From positions 153,392 through 217,391 of the forward strand of contig JAAEAF010014397.1 of NCBI GenBank assembly GCA_011037195.1: 64,000 nt of DNA. The letters run 5' to 3'. The translations under genes were made by a program, and so were the position numbers. This document shows positions 1 through 11,350 of the stretch, piece by piece. This stretch comes from Triatoma infestans. Lineage: Eukaryota > Arthropoda > Insecta > Hemiptera > Reduviidae. Within the stretch, counting starts at the first letter, position 1. Each line of letters starts with the position of its first letter. A model generated the notes under the pieces. The model was not told the origin of the DNA and did no database searches. It saw only the letters and a program-made list of their open reading frames with translations.

Positions 1-199
1 AGCTCTGAAAAGTCTATATTGAATTGCCTAGCGGTAATTAGTCGATTGTTTGTGGTCATTAAAGTAATCATTATTCAAATCACTAGTGTCCCTCCACCAC
101 TAATAAGTACTTTATACCACTAATACTTTTATTTAACTTTGCTTACTGTTAAAATAGAGTTCTGAATATTCTTCCAGCGATGGCAGTCGTAATAAACCA

Positions 200-1115
200 T
201 TAAGGTTGGAGTCTCACAGCTGTCTGCTACAAGACAGCTGATTACGTAAACGGATGCTCGCGAAACGACGCTTCAATCGTCGTGATGGGTTAGAGGGGAG
301 AGTTGTGACCGAGAGCTTGTGATGAGAAGATAGTTGGGAATGGAACTTTAGATAACAGGACTTGGCTAACGCAGAAACGAAGGGAATTTTAAGGTCATTG
401 TGGATGGTGTGATTGGAAACGTAGAAGAGAGTATTGACCATGGTGGGTAGGATTTTGGACTGTAGGGATTGAATGCAATAAAGATTTGAATGTCTGGCTG
501 TCCATATAGGTCGATTGCGTAAGTCAAAACATAGGCTAATAAAGAATAATATAGTTTTGTTTGTTATGTAATTAAGTTTCGAAGGTATGTCTAAACACGT
601 TCTTTTCGAACGTATGTTCTTTTTAGTCGAGTATGGGAATTCCCGGTTAGTCGTTTGTCAAGATTGACACCAAGGTAGTGAACTTTTGTGATGGTAGGTA
701 AGAAAATATATAGGAGGAATGGTTTTTCGGTTTAATGTGAAGACTATGTAATTAGATATGAGCTGATTCACTTTAATTCTCCACTTTCGGAGCCAGGGTT
801 CGAGGATGTTGGGATGTGATTGAAGATGGCAAGTTGATATGACGGGATCATAATTAGTGGATAGGATGGTCTTATCGTCGGTAAAGTGAAGGTGATAGTA
901 TTAAAATGTAGTGAGAGGTCTGCAGTGTATAATGTGTAAAGAAGAGGAGCAAGTGTGCATCCTTGTGAAACGCCAACGTGAAAAAAAGTTAAAAAAAAAG
1001 AGAGTAAACGATCGCGTGCTTACAATTGATAATGAAATCCGTGGGACATTTAGCAATTGAGAGGAAACTATTACTATATAAGTATTGCAGTTGATCTGTA
1101 TGTTGCTGTGGGTAT
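200..1115 (-). pseudogene. Decayed Jockey-like non-LTR retrotransposon 3' part
   Basis: Read on the minus strand, this contains eroded reverse transcriptase. Near 985-940 is a GVSQGCTLAPLLYTLY stretch matching the usual GVPQGSVLGPLLY block. Near 865 is FTDD in place of the F/YADD catalytic box. The tail at 441-214 reads FYVSNHTIHNDLKIPF, which matches the C-terminal N-x-P-W/F-YVSN-x-IH-x-DL block typical of Jockey-clade proteins. Frames shift repeatedly and there are stops, so it is not functional. It belongs to the same family as the copy at 3740-4640 (APFYVSNSIINKDLNIPF). The 5' part is missing. No target duplication was identified. Confidence 0.7.
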
Positions 1116-1682
1116 TTTTAAAAATCTATGTTTTGTATCAATTTCTTTTGTCCAGTCAGAAGTCTGGTTATACAGTTAGTTGTATCATTTTCTAGTATCA
1201 ATTATATTAACTATTTTAATAATAAAGGAAATAGATTTAGCGTTTTTTACAAATCAAACAGTAAAACAGACAATATTCTGAACAACTTCCTTAAGTGCTT
1301 ACACAGCATTGAAAGCTTGAGAAGGTACAGTTATCATCAGTAAACATCTATAGCATCCCTAGTATTTTCAATCAGATACCGACAGCCTCTTTCACAAGCT
1401 TACTCCTTATACTAAGTTTTGCTGATCGCTCTATTCAAAGACAGTGACGAGCAAGGAAACCCAATCATTTCTTCATAGTATCTAGAAAGGTTTTAGAAAA
1501 GTCTGTATAAAAATTCCTAACTTCTGTCCTGATAAAACTTTATTTCTCCATCTTTACGATGTCAATATTTCAATACGCCTTTCTTTTTACTTTCTATATT
1601 TCTCCCATTTTACTTGTACTATTTATTAAGTTATATGCGACGATTCCCCCCCCCCCCATTTCATTATATTTGATATGATTTT
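1116..1682. other. AT-rich spacer, nothing recognised
   Basis: No coding or structural signal seen. A short poly-C tract lies at about 1647-1657. Small open frames here look random. Confidence 0.5.
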
Positions 1683-1796
1683 TTTTCTTACTCCTAGAGG
1701 AGCACTGTTGCGATCGTGTTAATTTTCACCGGAAATACATATTTTGAGGTCCTCTTTTGAGTACGAAAAAAAATTTTTTTAGTGATTAGTCTCTGT
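1683..1796 (+). repeat. Family C repeat, left part (split by the RTE-like insertion)
   Basis: Starts with the family C terminus (TTCTTACTCCTAG), then the conserved blocks TTTTCACCGGAAATA and TTTTGAGGTCC. It stops at 1796, where the RTE-like element begins. The rest of the copy resumes at 3017. The shared sequence TAGTCTCTGT (1787-1796 and 3017-3026) is the likely target-site duplication. Confidence 0.75.
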
Positions 1797-2804
1797 TTGT
1801 CTTTTCGGAAGCCGCTCTTCCTCCACCTCTCAACGTGCCCCAACCACCTCAAACGAGCCTGTTTTACACTGGCCACTATATTCTCATTTTTGTAGAGCTG
1901 GTACAATTCTGCATTCGTTCTAGTGCGCCACTGTCCATCCACCATCTTGGCGCCAAACAGCTTTCTCAGTACCTTGCGCTCCCAAACCCCTAATACATTC
2001 TCCGAAGTCTTGGTCAAGACCCAGGTCTCACACGCGTATGTGACTACAGGTTGTCTGATACAGCATTATTTTGGCATCCCGTGACAACATCTTAAAGCGG
2101 AGCGCTTTAGACAGTGCAAATAAACATCTGTTGCCTGCCGCAATCCTAGATTTTATTTCATCTTCAATTTCATTTTTTTATGTCACGACTCCTCCCAAAT
2201 ATTTAAATGCGTCAGTTCCCGGAAAGATGTTCCCCTACATTTTGTACATTTGCTGGATTTGTTGGTTGGTTCCTCGTAGTTTTCATGTACTTTGTCTTTT
2301 TTTCATTCATCGACAAACCAAGCTTCTTCGCTGAGCCCTCAAATTCTTGGAGCATACCAGCTAACGATCCTATTGTACGTCCTGTGAGCAAAACATCATC
2401 CGCATACGCAAGATGCTGGGTCATTCTATTGAAGATATATCCTCCGGGGTTCTTCTTACGGCACACTCCAAGGCCAGGTTGAATAATATAGGTGATACTG
2501 GATCCCCCTGCCTGAGGCCGCAATCTACTCTAAATTGATCTGACAGGGAATTCTGAATCTTCACCCTACAGTTGGTATCGTTCAGGCTAATCTTTACCAA
2601 TCTAATTAGCTTTTCGGATATTCCCAAGCTTCTTATAGCTGTTAGCATTTCTTTTCTGTCAATCGAATTATAGGCTTGCTGAAAATCTATAAACAAGGAT
2701 TGCAGGTCCAAATCTTGCTCGTAAGTCTTTTCCAGCATTTGCCTGACAGAGAAGGTATGGTCAACTGTTGATCGGTTCTTCCTAAATCCGCACTTGTAGT
2801 CACC
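1797..2804 (-). pseudogene. RTE-like reverse transcriptase, inverted 5' segment
   Basis: This is the reverse transcriptase and thumb region of an RTE-like (endonuclease-RT type) element. On the minus strand, starting at 2804, the order is: KCGFRKNRSTVDHTF (the usual GFR-x-R-ST block), LFIDFQQAYNSIDRKEM (palm, first catalytic Asp), GLRQGDPVSPILFNLALE, HLAYADDVLL (YADD catalytic box), then the thumb, ERKVLRKLFG, WRTRTNAELYQLY and ARLRWLGHVER. Frames change near 2455 and near 1815, and stops lie between 2211 and 2018. The segment ends just before 1797, in the family's RLPKR region. That region continues on the other strand at 2805, so this is the inverted half of one insertion. 5'-truncated; endonuclease absent. 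Confidence 0.85.
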
Positions 2805-3016
2805 ATACCGAAAAGACTCCTATATGGGAACCCAGAAGGAGCAAGAAAGAAAGGTAGGCCTCGTAAGTGGTGGATCGACGATGTCCAGGAAGACCTCACG
2901 AAATTGGGTGTCAGAAGATGGAGAAAAGTGACAATGGACAGAGACGAGTGGAAGAAAGCTGTTGATGAGGCCTTGGTCCATTTTGGACTGTAGTGCCATG
3001 GTAGTAGTAGTAGTAG
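2805..3016 (+). pseudogene. RTE-like element, 3' end in sense orientation with (GTA)n tail
   Basis: Plus-strand codons read IPKRLLYGNPEGARKKGRP, then RKWWIDDVQEDL, W(R)KVTMDRDEWKKAVDEAL and HFGL, stop near 2992. This is the normal C-terminus of RTE-like proteins (compare GRPKLRWVDGIENDS at 58.1 kb). A (GTA)n simple-repeat tail follows at 2999-3020, as expected for a reverse-transcribed 3' end. The frame is intact over this part. It continues, in element order, from the minus-strand segment at 1797-2804. Confidence 0.85.
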
Positions 3017-3535
3017 TAGTCTCTGTGTGTGTGAACGAAATTTCTCAAAAACGAAAAATCAGAAGAAGCTCAAACTTGGTATTCCATTCAGTTACCACCA
3101 TAACATGACATGAAGGATTCAGTCTAGATCCATCTATCGGGAGTGCTAAATATTTTTGTTTTTCCAGTTTTAAGTGATTTTTCTCAATAACGGCTTCAAA
3201 CGATTTTCTCCAAACTTAGTATATAAAGCTACAAATTTATTCGAAACATTTTCCCCGCAAAATTGATTTTCTTTTCGAGGTTCTTAGGGGAACAGGAATC
3301 TCTAAAGTACCACTTCAATACAAGTTATGGCCATCTATATAATATTAAACATATTCAATGGAAACATCGATAGAATCCTAAATTTTAGGAAAATTTGTTA
3401 ACTAAATGTGCGACTTTACAGATTCAATTTTTAGTTGTTTTTTTTTTTTAATTTCCTTGAATACGATTGTAACGATTTTCTTTAAATTTGGAACGCAAAT
3501 TTGATTCTGCGGAACCTTTTTTTTTAGGCATTTAC
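3017..3535 (+). repeat. Family C repeat, right part
   Basis: Resumes the C copy that began at 1683: a GT-rich stretch, TCTCAAAAACGAAAAATC, AACTTGGTATTCCATT, then diverged versions of the ~300-bp internal unit (CGATTTTCT, AACATTT, GGGAAAATT-like). More diverged than the copies at 42.5 or 52.5 kb. The 3' terminus is not clear. Confidence 0.65.
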
Positions 3536-3739
3536 AATTAGATTATCATGCATCAAGTAAATCTGATGAATAAAGCTATGTACAAGAGTGGAGCAGATGT
3601 CTATTGACAATCTCCAAAATATATTTTTAATAAGTGAGGAAGGAGATGTATAAACGGAAACTAGAGAATATGGATGAGAAGTGCTTTGGAAAATTATTAG
3701 GAAGGATTTAGTGAAAAGGTTTGATAGGAAAGTTAGACT

Positions 3740-4640
3740 GAGAAAAGTAAAAGATATTTACATTATACACATACTTACATAATTACATATTTACATTTGT
3801 TTGTCACTCTGTCAGAAGATCTCTCGGCCGCTGACTTTCCAGTCTTCTGACAAGGTTTCCAGGGATGGAATGGGAAAAAAGTTCTTGGATTAAAGGGTTA
3901 TGATGGTCTGGAAGGGATGCATGGAATTTTTTTTTGTGTATCGGGATAAAATGAGGTCGCGGATAAAAGGGGATATTTAGGTCTTTGTTAATGATGGAAT
4001 TAGAAACATAGAAAGGTGCGTTAGTGACTTTACGAAGGATTTTGGATTGGAGGGTTTGTTGTTGGAGGTAATTGGAGGGCTTGGTTGAGCCCCACACTTC
4101 GATTCCTACGTCCACAAAGGCTCGAGTATAGTGTTGTAGATTAGTACTTTTTTGTCCAGAATAAGACGAGAACGTCGGCCGAGTAAACGTTCCTGTCTCT
4201 TGAGTCTCGTGTAAGGATTCCAAGTCAGTCTTTTGTCTAAGTAGAGTCCTAAGTAGCGAACTTTATCAACAGTAGTTAGGAATTGTCCGTTAAGTTGTAC
4301 TCGAGGACATATAGCTCTACGGAGAGTGAATGTAATATGATAACATTTGTTAATATTTAATTTAACTCTCCATTTCCTGGACCCTTCGGCCATGGTGTTG
4401 AGATGGGATTGGAGGGTGTGGGTAGCGATAACGGGATCTTCATGGGGTGTAAGGATAGCGGTGCCATCAGCAAAGGAAAATATGGTTGTGTTTGGATTGG
4501 AAGGAATATCGCTTGTGTAGAGTACTGGTCCTAGGTCTTCCTTGGGGGACTCCTGCCTTCACGGGATGGTGGGAAGAAAAGGAAGTTTTTTCTGAAACAC
4601 GGAAGAAACTTTTAGAGAGATAGGATCGGAGGATAAGTTA
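3740..4640 (-). pseudogene. Jockey-like non-LTR retrotransposon, 5'-truncated 3' part
   Basis: Minus strand, from about 4640 down: a diverged GVPQG block, LYTSDIPSNPNTTIFSFADG (the catalytic FADD is FADG here, so inactive), KWRVKLNINKCYHITF, VRYLGLYLDKRLTWNP, then after a frame change APFYVSNSIINKDLNIPF and the terminal HHNPLIQELF block ending at 3804. A TGTAAATATGTAA-type tail follows to about 3740. At least two frameshifts, and one catalytic Asp is lost. Same family as the copies at 0.2-1.1, 49.6 and 54.7 kb. Confidence 0.8.
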
Positions 4641-5793
4641 GTTCGATTAAAATTTAAACTGACACTCTTTTATTAGTTGGGTTGGAGGGCCCTGCCATGC
4701 TAGTTACACTCAGTTTTATTGATAATCCCTACCATCTTTTTTATGGCAAGCCCAGCTAAAGGCTTGTAAACACTATAATTTTAATGATAATTGATTGTAT
4801 TAATTATGATTAAGTTGTGTAGATTTTTTTATTTTATTAAGTACTCTGTCGCTTTATGACTAACATTAAATCCTAACTATCTGATTCTGTTTCATCCCTT
4901 CATCCCTTATATACAATTAATTTCATTATTTTACTTACATCTAGATAAAAAATGTTGAAAAAGGACAGCTTTAGTGTCTATTGTCATTTTCCAACAGGAA
5001 AATAGAGCTTATCTCATAGGGTTTATACATGAAAAGGGGGAGCTTTATGCTTTTGTACGGCAAACAGTGCTAGCTAACAGAGAAGCTTCATGTCATTGTG
5101 TAGTTTATTATTAAAGTGAGGCCTAGTACTAATATTAAAATGGTTTTATTATTAAATATATAACTCCACAGTTTAAAAGAGATCAAATATACACATATTT
5201 TATACAACGTTTTGTTAGCTTAATAAATAAATAGTTTAAAATTTATTAAGTATAAAGCATTTATTTATTATTTACAACTTAATTAGAAGCTGTACGGTTG
5301 ATTCTCTGGTAATTATTCATCTTTTTTCCAGTGGCAAATTTGCGTAGTAATATTTTTAAATGATGAAGTTTTTGAATAGATGGTCTTCCGATTTGAAACC
5401 TGTTTTGCATACTTTTATGTATATATATATATATAAAACTTACTACACATTAGTACAACAAATAAAATCCAAAGCTAAGACCGTGAAATGAACTCAGTCC
5501 TACATGATACACGTTTTCTTAAAGGGTCACGCTTCCATCCGTTTAGCAATGGTGATCCTTGAAATTACATAACATTATGTTTAGTCTAAACAAATCATTA
5601 ATATAGTATTACATAATAGCATTTTAATATTTATGGTGATTTAGTTGCTAATTTTGATGTTAAATAATTTATAAAATAGTTGGATAAGTCTCGTGCGAAT
5701 GAATTACTCCACAATTAGATCAGATTGGGAAGGGCCATGCACGCCTTATTCCACGTGACCTTCATTGAGAGGTCTATTGTAGATCCCTTGGGT
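4641..5793. other. AT-rich stretch without recognised genes
   Basis: No coding similarity seen on either strand. A short (TA)n run lies at about 5420-5438. Confidence 0.5.
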
Positions 5794-6105
5794 TTATATA
5801 GCTTCGCCCTTTTCCATCAGGCCTAGCAAAGCTGAAAGTGGCTCCGTCACGAAGCTCGTGACTTCGAGATTGCTAGTCCCCAATTGAAGAAACCTTGTCC
5901 TCGCCAGGCCGGCACACTCACAAAGGATTTATACTGGGGTTTCCTCCTCGGCTCTGCAGAAACGGCATAACGCATTGTGTGCAAGTAGTAAATGGTGCAT
6001 GTGGCTATTCAACCTGCAATGCTCTGTAAGTAGACCCACGATTAACCTTATATCCCGTCGGCTATGGCTCAGTAGAACCCTGGTGAATGTAGGTAAATGT
6101 CTTTT
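5794..6105 (-). pseudogene. LINE C-terminal zinc-knuckle fragment
   Basis: Read on the minus strand, one frame gives SRRDIRLIVGLLTEHCRLN, then HMHHLLLAHNALCRFCRAEEE, TPV-stop-ILCECAGLARTRFLQLG, ending with a stop at 5794-5796. This is the conserved C-terminal block of I/R1/LOA-type LINEs (L-x-TGH-x-LN-H, then CX2C...H...C). The His position of the knuckle is replaced by a stop codon. The stretch is visibly more GC-rich than its surroundings. RT and RNase H parts are missing. Clade not assigned. Confidence 0.72.
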
Positions 6106-7139
6106 ACTTGAATTACTCTACGAGTAAAAAAAAAGAAAAATAGAAGGATTTTACTTGCAGTTTTAGAAATGGAAAAGAATACGAAATGTTCTCTCCCCTC
6201 CTTGCATTGATTAAAATTTTTTCTTTATCCAAACTTCCTGGTAAAATGAACTCAGTTGCGAAAATTCTGACAGAATCGCAATACTTCCGCCTCTTTAGTA
6301 AGGAATAAGAGAAAGTAAAAATGTAACCTATTTTTTCAAGCCTGTGATAAATTATGGAGTAACACAAATTACTTTTTTCTTTTTTTTTTTTAATTACAGG
6401 AATGGGATTCTGAGGAAAAAAAAGAAAGCAAGCCGATCCATTGAATCTACGGCACTCCTCTGTATATATGGTCGAATAATCCAGTAAAGGGTATTTTCCA
6501 GCTATGTTTATTCTAAAAATATTTTATAAAACTTTTAATCGTTTTAAATCTTTTTTCATTATTTTTTTTTTTAATACTTATCAGATTGATTCAGTATTTA
6601 TATTATAAATAATTGGAAAGCTAGGCCAGTAAAAAGGGCAAAAAAAAAATAAAATACATGATTATTCAGTTTTTAATAAATCACGTTCTCCCTTTTTTTT
6701 TAATTTTTTTTATATTAATATTTTCCACAGTAAATGGTCTTTTCAATAAAGAACTTGAATATTTGAGGAGGATAAATTTATGCAGAAAAAAATGTGAATG
6801 TATCCTATATTAATAAATTACAAATTCAATTATATTTTGTTTGTTTCAAATGATATTATATTAGCCAATTAAAATCTTCTTTTTTTTTTTTTTTTTTAAC
6901 TTGATGAAAACCCTGTATAGAGTGTTCATTAGAAATGGAAATTTTATAACTTTAGACGCATCGAATAATATTTATCTAGTAATTAAGTTTTATTCAAGAT
7001 TTTGTTTTTTTTTTTTTTTTTATGACGTTGCCAAGATACCTTTAAATATGGGGGAGAAGGAGGGAACTATGGCCTTGAAGAAAATAGTGTACGTTGCACA
7101 CGCACAGAGAAAAACGCTTGTTGAGTTCGATACATTTTT
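6106..7139. other. AT-rich stretch with homopolymer runs
   Basis: Many poly-T and poly-A tracts (for example 6880-6898 and 7003-7021). Open frames across it (including one of 104 codons at 6901-7215) are low-complexity and run into the family C copy. No gene recognised. Confidence 0.5.
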
Positions 7140-8035
7140 ACATTCTGTTACTCGTAGTTCTCGTAATCGTGTAAAATTTTTGATTTCTAGTTTTCACCGG
7201 AAAAATCGGTTTTGAGATCCCCTGAGCCCAAAAAAGTGGTTTTTAGTAAATGGTCTGTTTGTGTGTGAGTGAAATGAAACTTGATATTCCGTTTAGGTAT
7301 CACCATGGCATCTGATAGTGGGTCATCTGTCAAAATTCCTCAACCGGAAGTATCACTTTACTTGTTTATTTTTTTTACTCTTTTGCTTTTCTCAGAAATG
7401 GCTCCGATGATATTTTTTTTTTTTAACTTGTTACTTCAACTACACATACAAAGAGCTACAAATTTTATTTGTAACATTTCTCTGGGAAAATTCTTTTAAG
7501 GGCCTTTATGTTGGTGGGGTGGGGTTAGGTTTTCATCTAAAGTGCTATTTCAGTTTATTTAACAATTCTATCATCTAAATAATGTTAATTAGAATTAAAT
7601 ATTTTGTTGAAATTCCGAGTTTAAAAAAAAAATCGGATGAAAGGAAGTGCGTTAACTTTACCACTTTACTAAATGATTTTTTTCCAATTTTTCGCGATTT
7701 TCTCAAAAATGGCTCGGACGGATTTTCTTGAAACGAAATATATAAGCTAAACATACACAGATCTACAACTTTTATTTAAAACATTTCTCTAGAAAAATTC
7801 ATTTAATGGCACTTTTAGGGGAGGGATGGGGTTATATTTTTCTCTAAACTGCTATCATAGTTGATTATACAATTCTATCATCCAAACAAAATTAATTAGA
7901 AATAAATAGATGGCCAAAATTCCGAGTTTCAAGGAAATTAGTTAACCGGAAGTGCGCTTTTATTGAACGGGTTTTTTCAGTTTACCACTGAAATTCTAAC
8001 TGAAAATTTTTCGTAAGTACATTTCCTAAGTTATT
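7140..8035 (+). repeat. Family C repeat, near full length
   Basis: Order: degraded terminus, TTTTCACCGGAAAAATCGGT, TTTGAGATCCCCTGAG, GTCTGTTTGTGTGTG, AAACTTGATATTCCGTTTAG, AACCGGAAGTATCACTTTAC. Two ~300-bp internal units follow, at about 7385-7680 and 7685-7980. Each carries TCAAAAATGGCT, ACACATACA, TTTTATTT and ATTTCTCTGGGAAAATTC-like blocks, ending with an AATTCCGAGTTT block and AACCGGAAGTGCG. Confidence 0.8.
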
Positions 8036-8244
8036 TCCATACTTTACTCTTATATATGCCACATATTTTTTAATAGTTGTGATTTAGTTTAATATTGATC
8101 TGTTCTACAACAATAGTTTAAAATAAATTTAAATGTGCTATATATATCATACTCTTTATTTAGTTTATTTTTTAAAAAAATTTTATTCTGGAAATATTTA
8201 GTTTAAGTTCATATTTTATGTTGTTTCTATTTTTTATTGATTTG

Positions 8245-8310
8245 TATTTAAACCTTTGTACAGACCCTGAAGAAGGCAATAAAGGTGCCGAAACGTCGGT
8301 AGAAATTTAA
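8245..8310 (+). ncRNA. Hammerhead-ribozyme-like motif (Penelope-type), family 3
   Basis: CTGAAGA (8267-8273) fits the hammerhead CUGANGA core. Stem II is GGC (8275-8277) with GCC (8287-8289), followed by GAAA (8290-8293) and CGTC. Stem I ACC pairs with GGT just after the predicted cleavage site. ACGT across the GAAA junction is self-complementary, as in dimeric hammerheads with a minimal stem III. This arrangement is known from Penelope-like retroelement terminal repeats. Activity is not shown. Confidence 0.55.
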
Positions 8311-8589
8311 AAAGAGTTCTTTTGTATGACCGAACCTCAAAATCTAGTTTACAACATTGAATACAGCGTTCGTAACGAACACCAAAAACATTATTAATTA
8401 GGTATTAATATTAGATAGATGATAGAATACTCTAATGAACTGAAATGACGCTTCAATGGGATAGCAAAACCTTCTTCCTATATCCCTCTTAAATAATTTT
8501 TTTTGCTGAAAAACTTTTCAAATAATAGACATTGACCGACATGTGTCTAGTGTATATATAATATAATATTTAAAGAAAAATCATTTGGT

Positions 8590-8805
8590 GTCTTTTTTTT
8601 GCGAAAATCGCTAAAAACTATTAAAAATCCATTCGGTTGCATGGTACTTTCGGTTGAGGAATTTGGACAGATAACTTCCCAAACATAACGTCAAGTTTGA
8701 ACTTCCTGGGGAAAAAAAAGAGAAAAAAAACTGACTCAGGTGACCTCAAAAAGTTTATTTCCGGTAAAAAGTTGATATTGAAAATATGACACGATAACAG
8801 AGAAA
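8590..8805 (-). repeat. Family C repeat, terminal fragment
   Basis: Contains GGTACTTTCGGTTGAGGAAT, GACTCAGGTGACCTCAAAA, TTATTTCCGGTAAAA and a GACACGAT block in minus orientation. Only the outer end of the element is present; the GT tract is replaced by an A-rich stretch. Confidence 0.65.
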
Positions 8806-9149
8806 TTAAACAAGAAATTCACATATTACAGAAAATTATATGAATTATATTGAAATACTAACATATTATACGCAATAAGATCATGGAATCTCTGAATTGT
8901 AGTACAATAATATCATTTATTTACTGATCTAGTACTTAGATTATTTGCTGATAAAAAACCATTTCCAATTTCTGTTGCGTAAATTCTGCGTTCGTTTCAT
9001 AACATCTCTTTGACAAAACTGCCCGAGGGTACAGTTGATCCTCATTCCATCTTAAAGGTCGGCTGCACACACAAAGGGCAATTTCTAAAAAAATCCAATC
9101 AATGGTAGGGAGGGGCAAACCCTAACGTATAATGGGGGTTTTTCAGCTT

Positions 9150-9400
9150 GGAGTGATGGTTTAGTAGCTGAGTGGTAAGGGTTGGCATGAAGCTACTAAA
9201 AGTGGTCGCACAGGAAGAGCATGAAGGAGAAGAATACACGGCTCTGAGACTTTCTTCTTTCTTTCTTTATCCACCGTCTCACAAGCACGGCTCTCTTACT
9301 CTCTAGCTACATGGGGGAGTGAGTGTATGTGCACGCGCTTACATCCCTTTAGACCTAATAGTCAATTGAAAACTATTTCACGGCGGCTGAACAGTAAATG
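9150..9400 (+). repeat. Possible tRNA-derived SINE-like repeat (second type)
   Basis: TTTAGTAGCTGAGTGGTAAG contains a good Pol III A-box (TAGCTGAGTGG). No box B was found: the expected position is replaced by a GAAGCTACTAAAAG stretch. The downstream body is unlike the main SINE family. Only one copy seen, so tentative. Confidence 0.35.
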
Positions 9401-9604
9401 TGATAGAAGTCAAAGAAAGAAGATGGACTTTTCTAAGCATCCATTGCATTTTTACTGTAATAAATGTTTCTTTTGTTTAACTTACTAGGTCGAAATTATA
9501 TTTGTTCAAACGTTTCATATTATTAAAATGTTTCAACATCATGGGACGGACGGTATTCGGAAAATTTATTTTTAATTTTATTGTATTGTAATTCTGATTT
9601 TTTA

Positions 9605-9725
9605 GTAATTGGAAGTATTTTGCGATCATGCCAGATTTTCAGAAATGGTGTTTACGCCGGAAATACATGTTTTGGGGTCCCCCCTAAATCGAAAAACATG
9701 TTTTAGCGAATGTTATGTGTGTATG
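9605..9725 (+). repeat. Family C repeat, outer-end fragment
   Basis: AAGTATTTTGCGATCATGCC, ACGCCGGAAATACATGTTTT and GGGGTCCCC blocks, ending in a GTGTGTATGTATG stretch. Diverged and truncated. It faces the next C fragment (9810-10200, minus), so the two outer ends point away from each other. Confidence 0.65.
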
Positions 9726-9809
9726 TATGATTCTAATTTATGTTAATATTGTATAGCTGTTAGTATCTTTCTTTATGCTGATGTGGAACTGTAGAGAAAA
9801 GCCTAATTG

Positions 9810-10200
9810 CTACTGTTTCTTCAAAACCCCCAAAAAAATCAATTTTGCTGGGAAAATTAAAAATATATTAAGCCGTTTTTGAGAAAATATCGGAAAAATA
9901 TAAGTGAAAAAAGTAATCAGCAAATTCGTACTTCCGGTTGATGGAATTTGCCCAAAACCTTCGTATCGGATGCAGTGGTCATAATAGTAGTCCAATGTAT
10001 TATGAATTTATTATACCAAGTTTGTACTTCGTGCAATTTTACATTATTGACCTATTTTTTGCACACACACAGACACACAAGACCATTCTCTAAAAACATT
10101 TTTTTTCATACTCACGGGACTTCAAAACGTATATTTCCGGTGAAAATCAATTTCGAAATTTTGACATGATCGGACTACTTCCTCTTACTATGAGTTAAGA
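9810..10200 (-). repeat. Family C repeat, partial
   Basis: Minus orientation: AAAATTAAAAATATATTAAG, TTTTTGAGAAAATAT, TACTTCCGGTTGATGGAATT, a CACACACACAGACACACAAG stretch, GGGACTTCAAAACGT, ATTTCCGGTGAAAATC, ACTACTTCCTCTTACTATGA (outer terminus). Only one internal unit fragment remains. Confidence 0.7.
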
Positions 10201-10329
10201 AGAAGTAAAAATATATATAGAATTTCAAATAAAAAGTAGAATATTGTAAGTATACTATATAAATGAATTTTTGTAAAAAAAGGTGTAAATAAATGCGTTT
10301 CAGCATGTTACACAGGAAAATTATAATAC

Positions 10330-10500
10330 AAATTGAAATGTTATTGGTGTGATGTGTTGTAGAGTAGTGGTAGTGTGTAGCACGAGCGGTTTTCTAAAAG
10401 GGGCTTGTAAGTATATATGTTTAAGAAAGTGAAGTATCAGAAATAAGAACGTAGTCACCACTGCTAACAATAAATATATTCTATTAAAATAATAACTACA
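10330..10500 (+). repeat. Repeat family D, copy 1
   Basis: TGTAGCACGAGCGGTTTTCT, GGCTTGTAAGTATATATG and TTCTATTAAAAT blocks recur in the same order at 11190-11350, and inverted at about 38310-38410. Not coding. Origin not recognised. Confidence 0.55.
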
Positions 10501-11189
10501 AGTTATTTGCAAGATATTGTAAGCTTATTAATATATTGTGAAACTGCCACTGATTTTTAGAGAACGATTCCTGAAGCAAGTGTTCTGGGTTTGAAAGCAG
10601 AATGCATACTGTCTTGAAGAAATGCCCTATCTAGCTGGGGATTTTCTTTTACAAAAGAGTTGGCCTAACGGGTTCTTGCGCCTTTGTTTCTTTAATTGCA
10701 ATGATCTTATATTTCAGTACCTGACTCTAAATACACTCTTTTTGAAGGTAAATTCACTATTTTTTTTCCAAAACTGCTTCACTTAAATATTGTCAAAATT
10801 CACTCAACTATTTTTAAAAACTATTATTTTTCCATTTCGTTCTTCCACTACAAAATCAAGAAAATTGCCGTCTGTTAGGGCTTTCATGAATTAAAACGCT
10901 GACGGTTCAATTTGGTGCAAAATAGGATAAAATTGTGTTTGGTTTCTCCAATAGTTGAAATCCATAAACAATGCTCTGAACGGCCATTCTGAAACCGTTG
11001 ATGCAGAAAGGATGATTTTGTAAGTCTTGATACGTTTCAATATCAGTGGAATCATCATGATACATAAAAAGTAGTTTTATTTATTTATTTATTTATTATT
11101 ATTTATTTTTTCAAATTTTTCCAGTTTTTGCAATATTTGTCTAAATTAACAACTGTTTCACAGAATCTCGGCATATTTTATAGGTTCTG
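10501..11189. other. Spacer between two family D repeats
   Basis: No coding or structural element recognised. A (TTTA)n-type run is at about 11075-11100. Confidence 0.45.
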
Positions 11190-11350
11190 TAATGTCGTCG
11201 GTGATGTTTGATGTATAGGTAGCTTGTTGTGTTGCACGAGCGGATTTATATGAAAGGCTTGTAAATATGTAGCTTAAAAGAGAAGAAGTGTTAGCAATGA
11301 TAAAGAAGTCACACTGTTTTTCAAAAGATATATTCTCTAATAGAATTTAA
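11190..11350 (+). repeat. Repeat family D, copy 2
   Basis: GTTGCACGAGCGGATTTATA, AAAGGCTTGTAAATATGTAG and ATATATTCTCTAATAGAATT match copy 1 block by block with substitutions. Confidence 0.55.
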
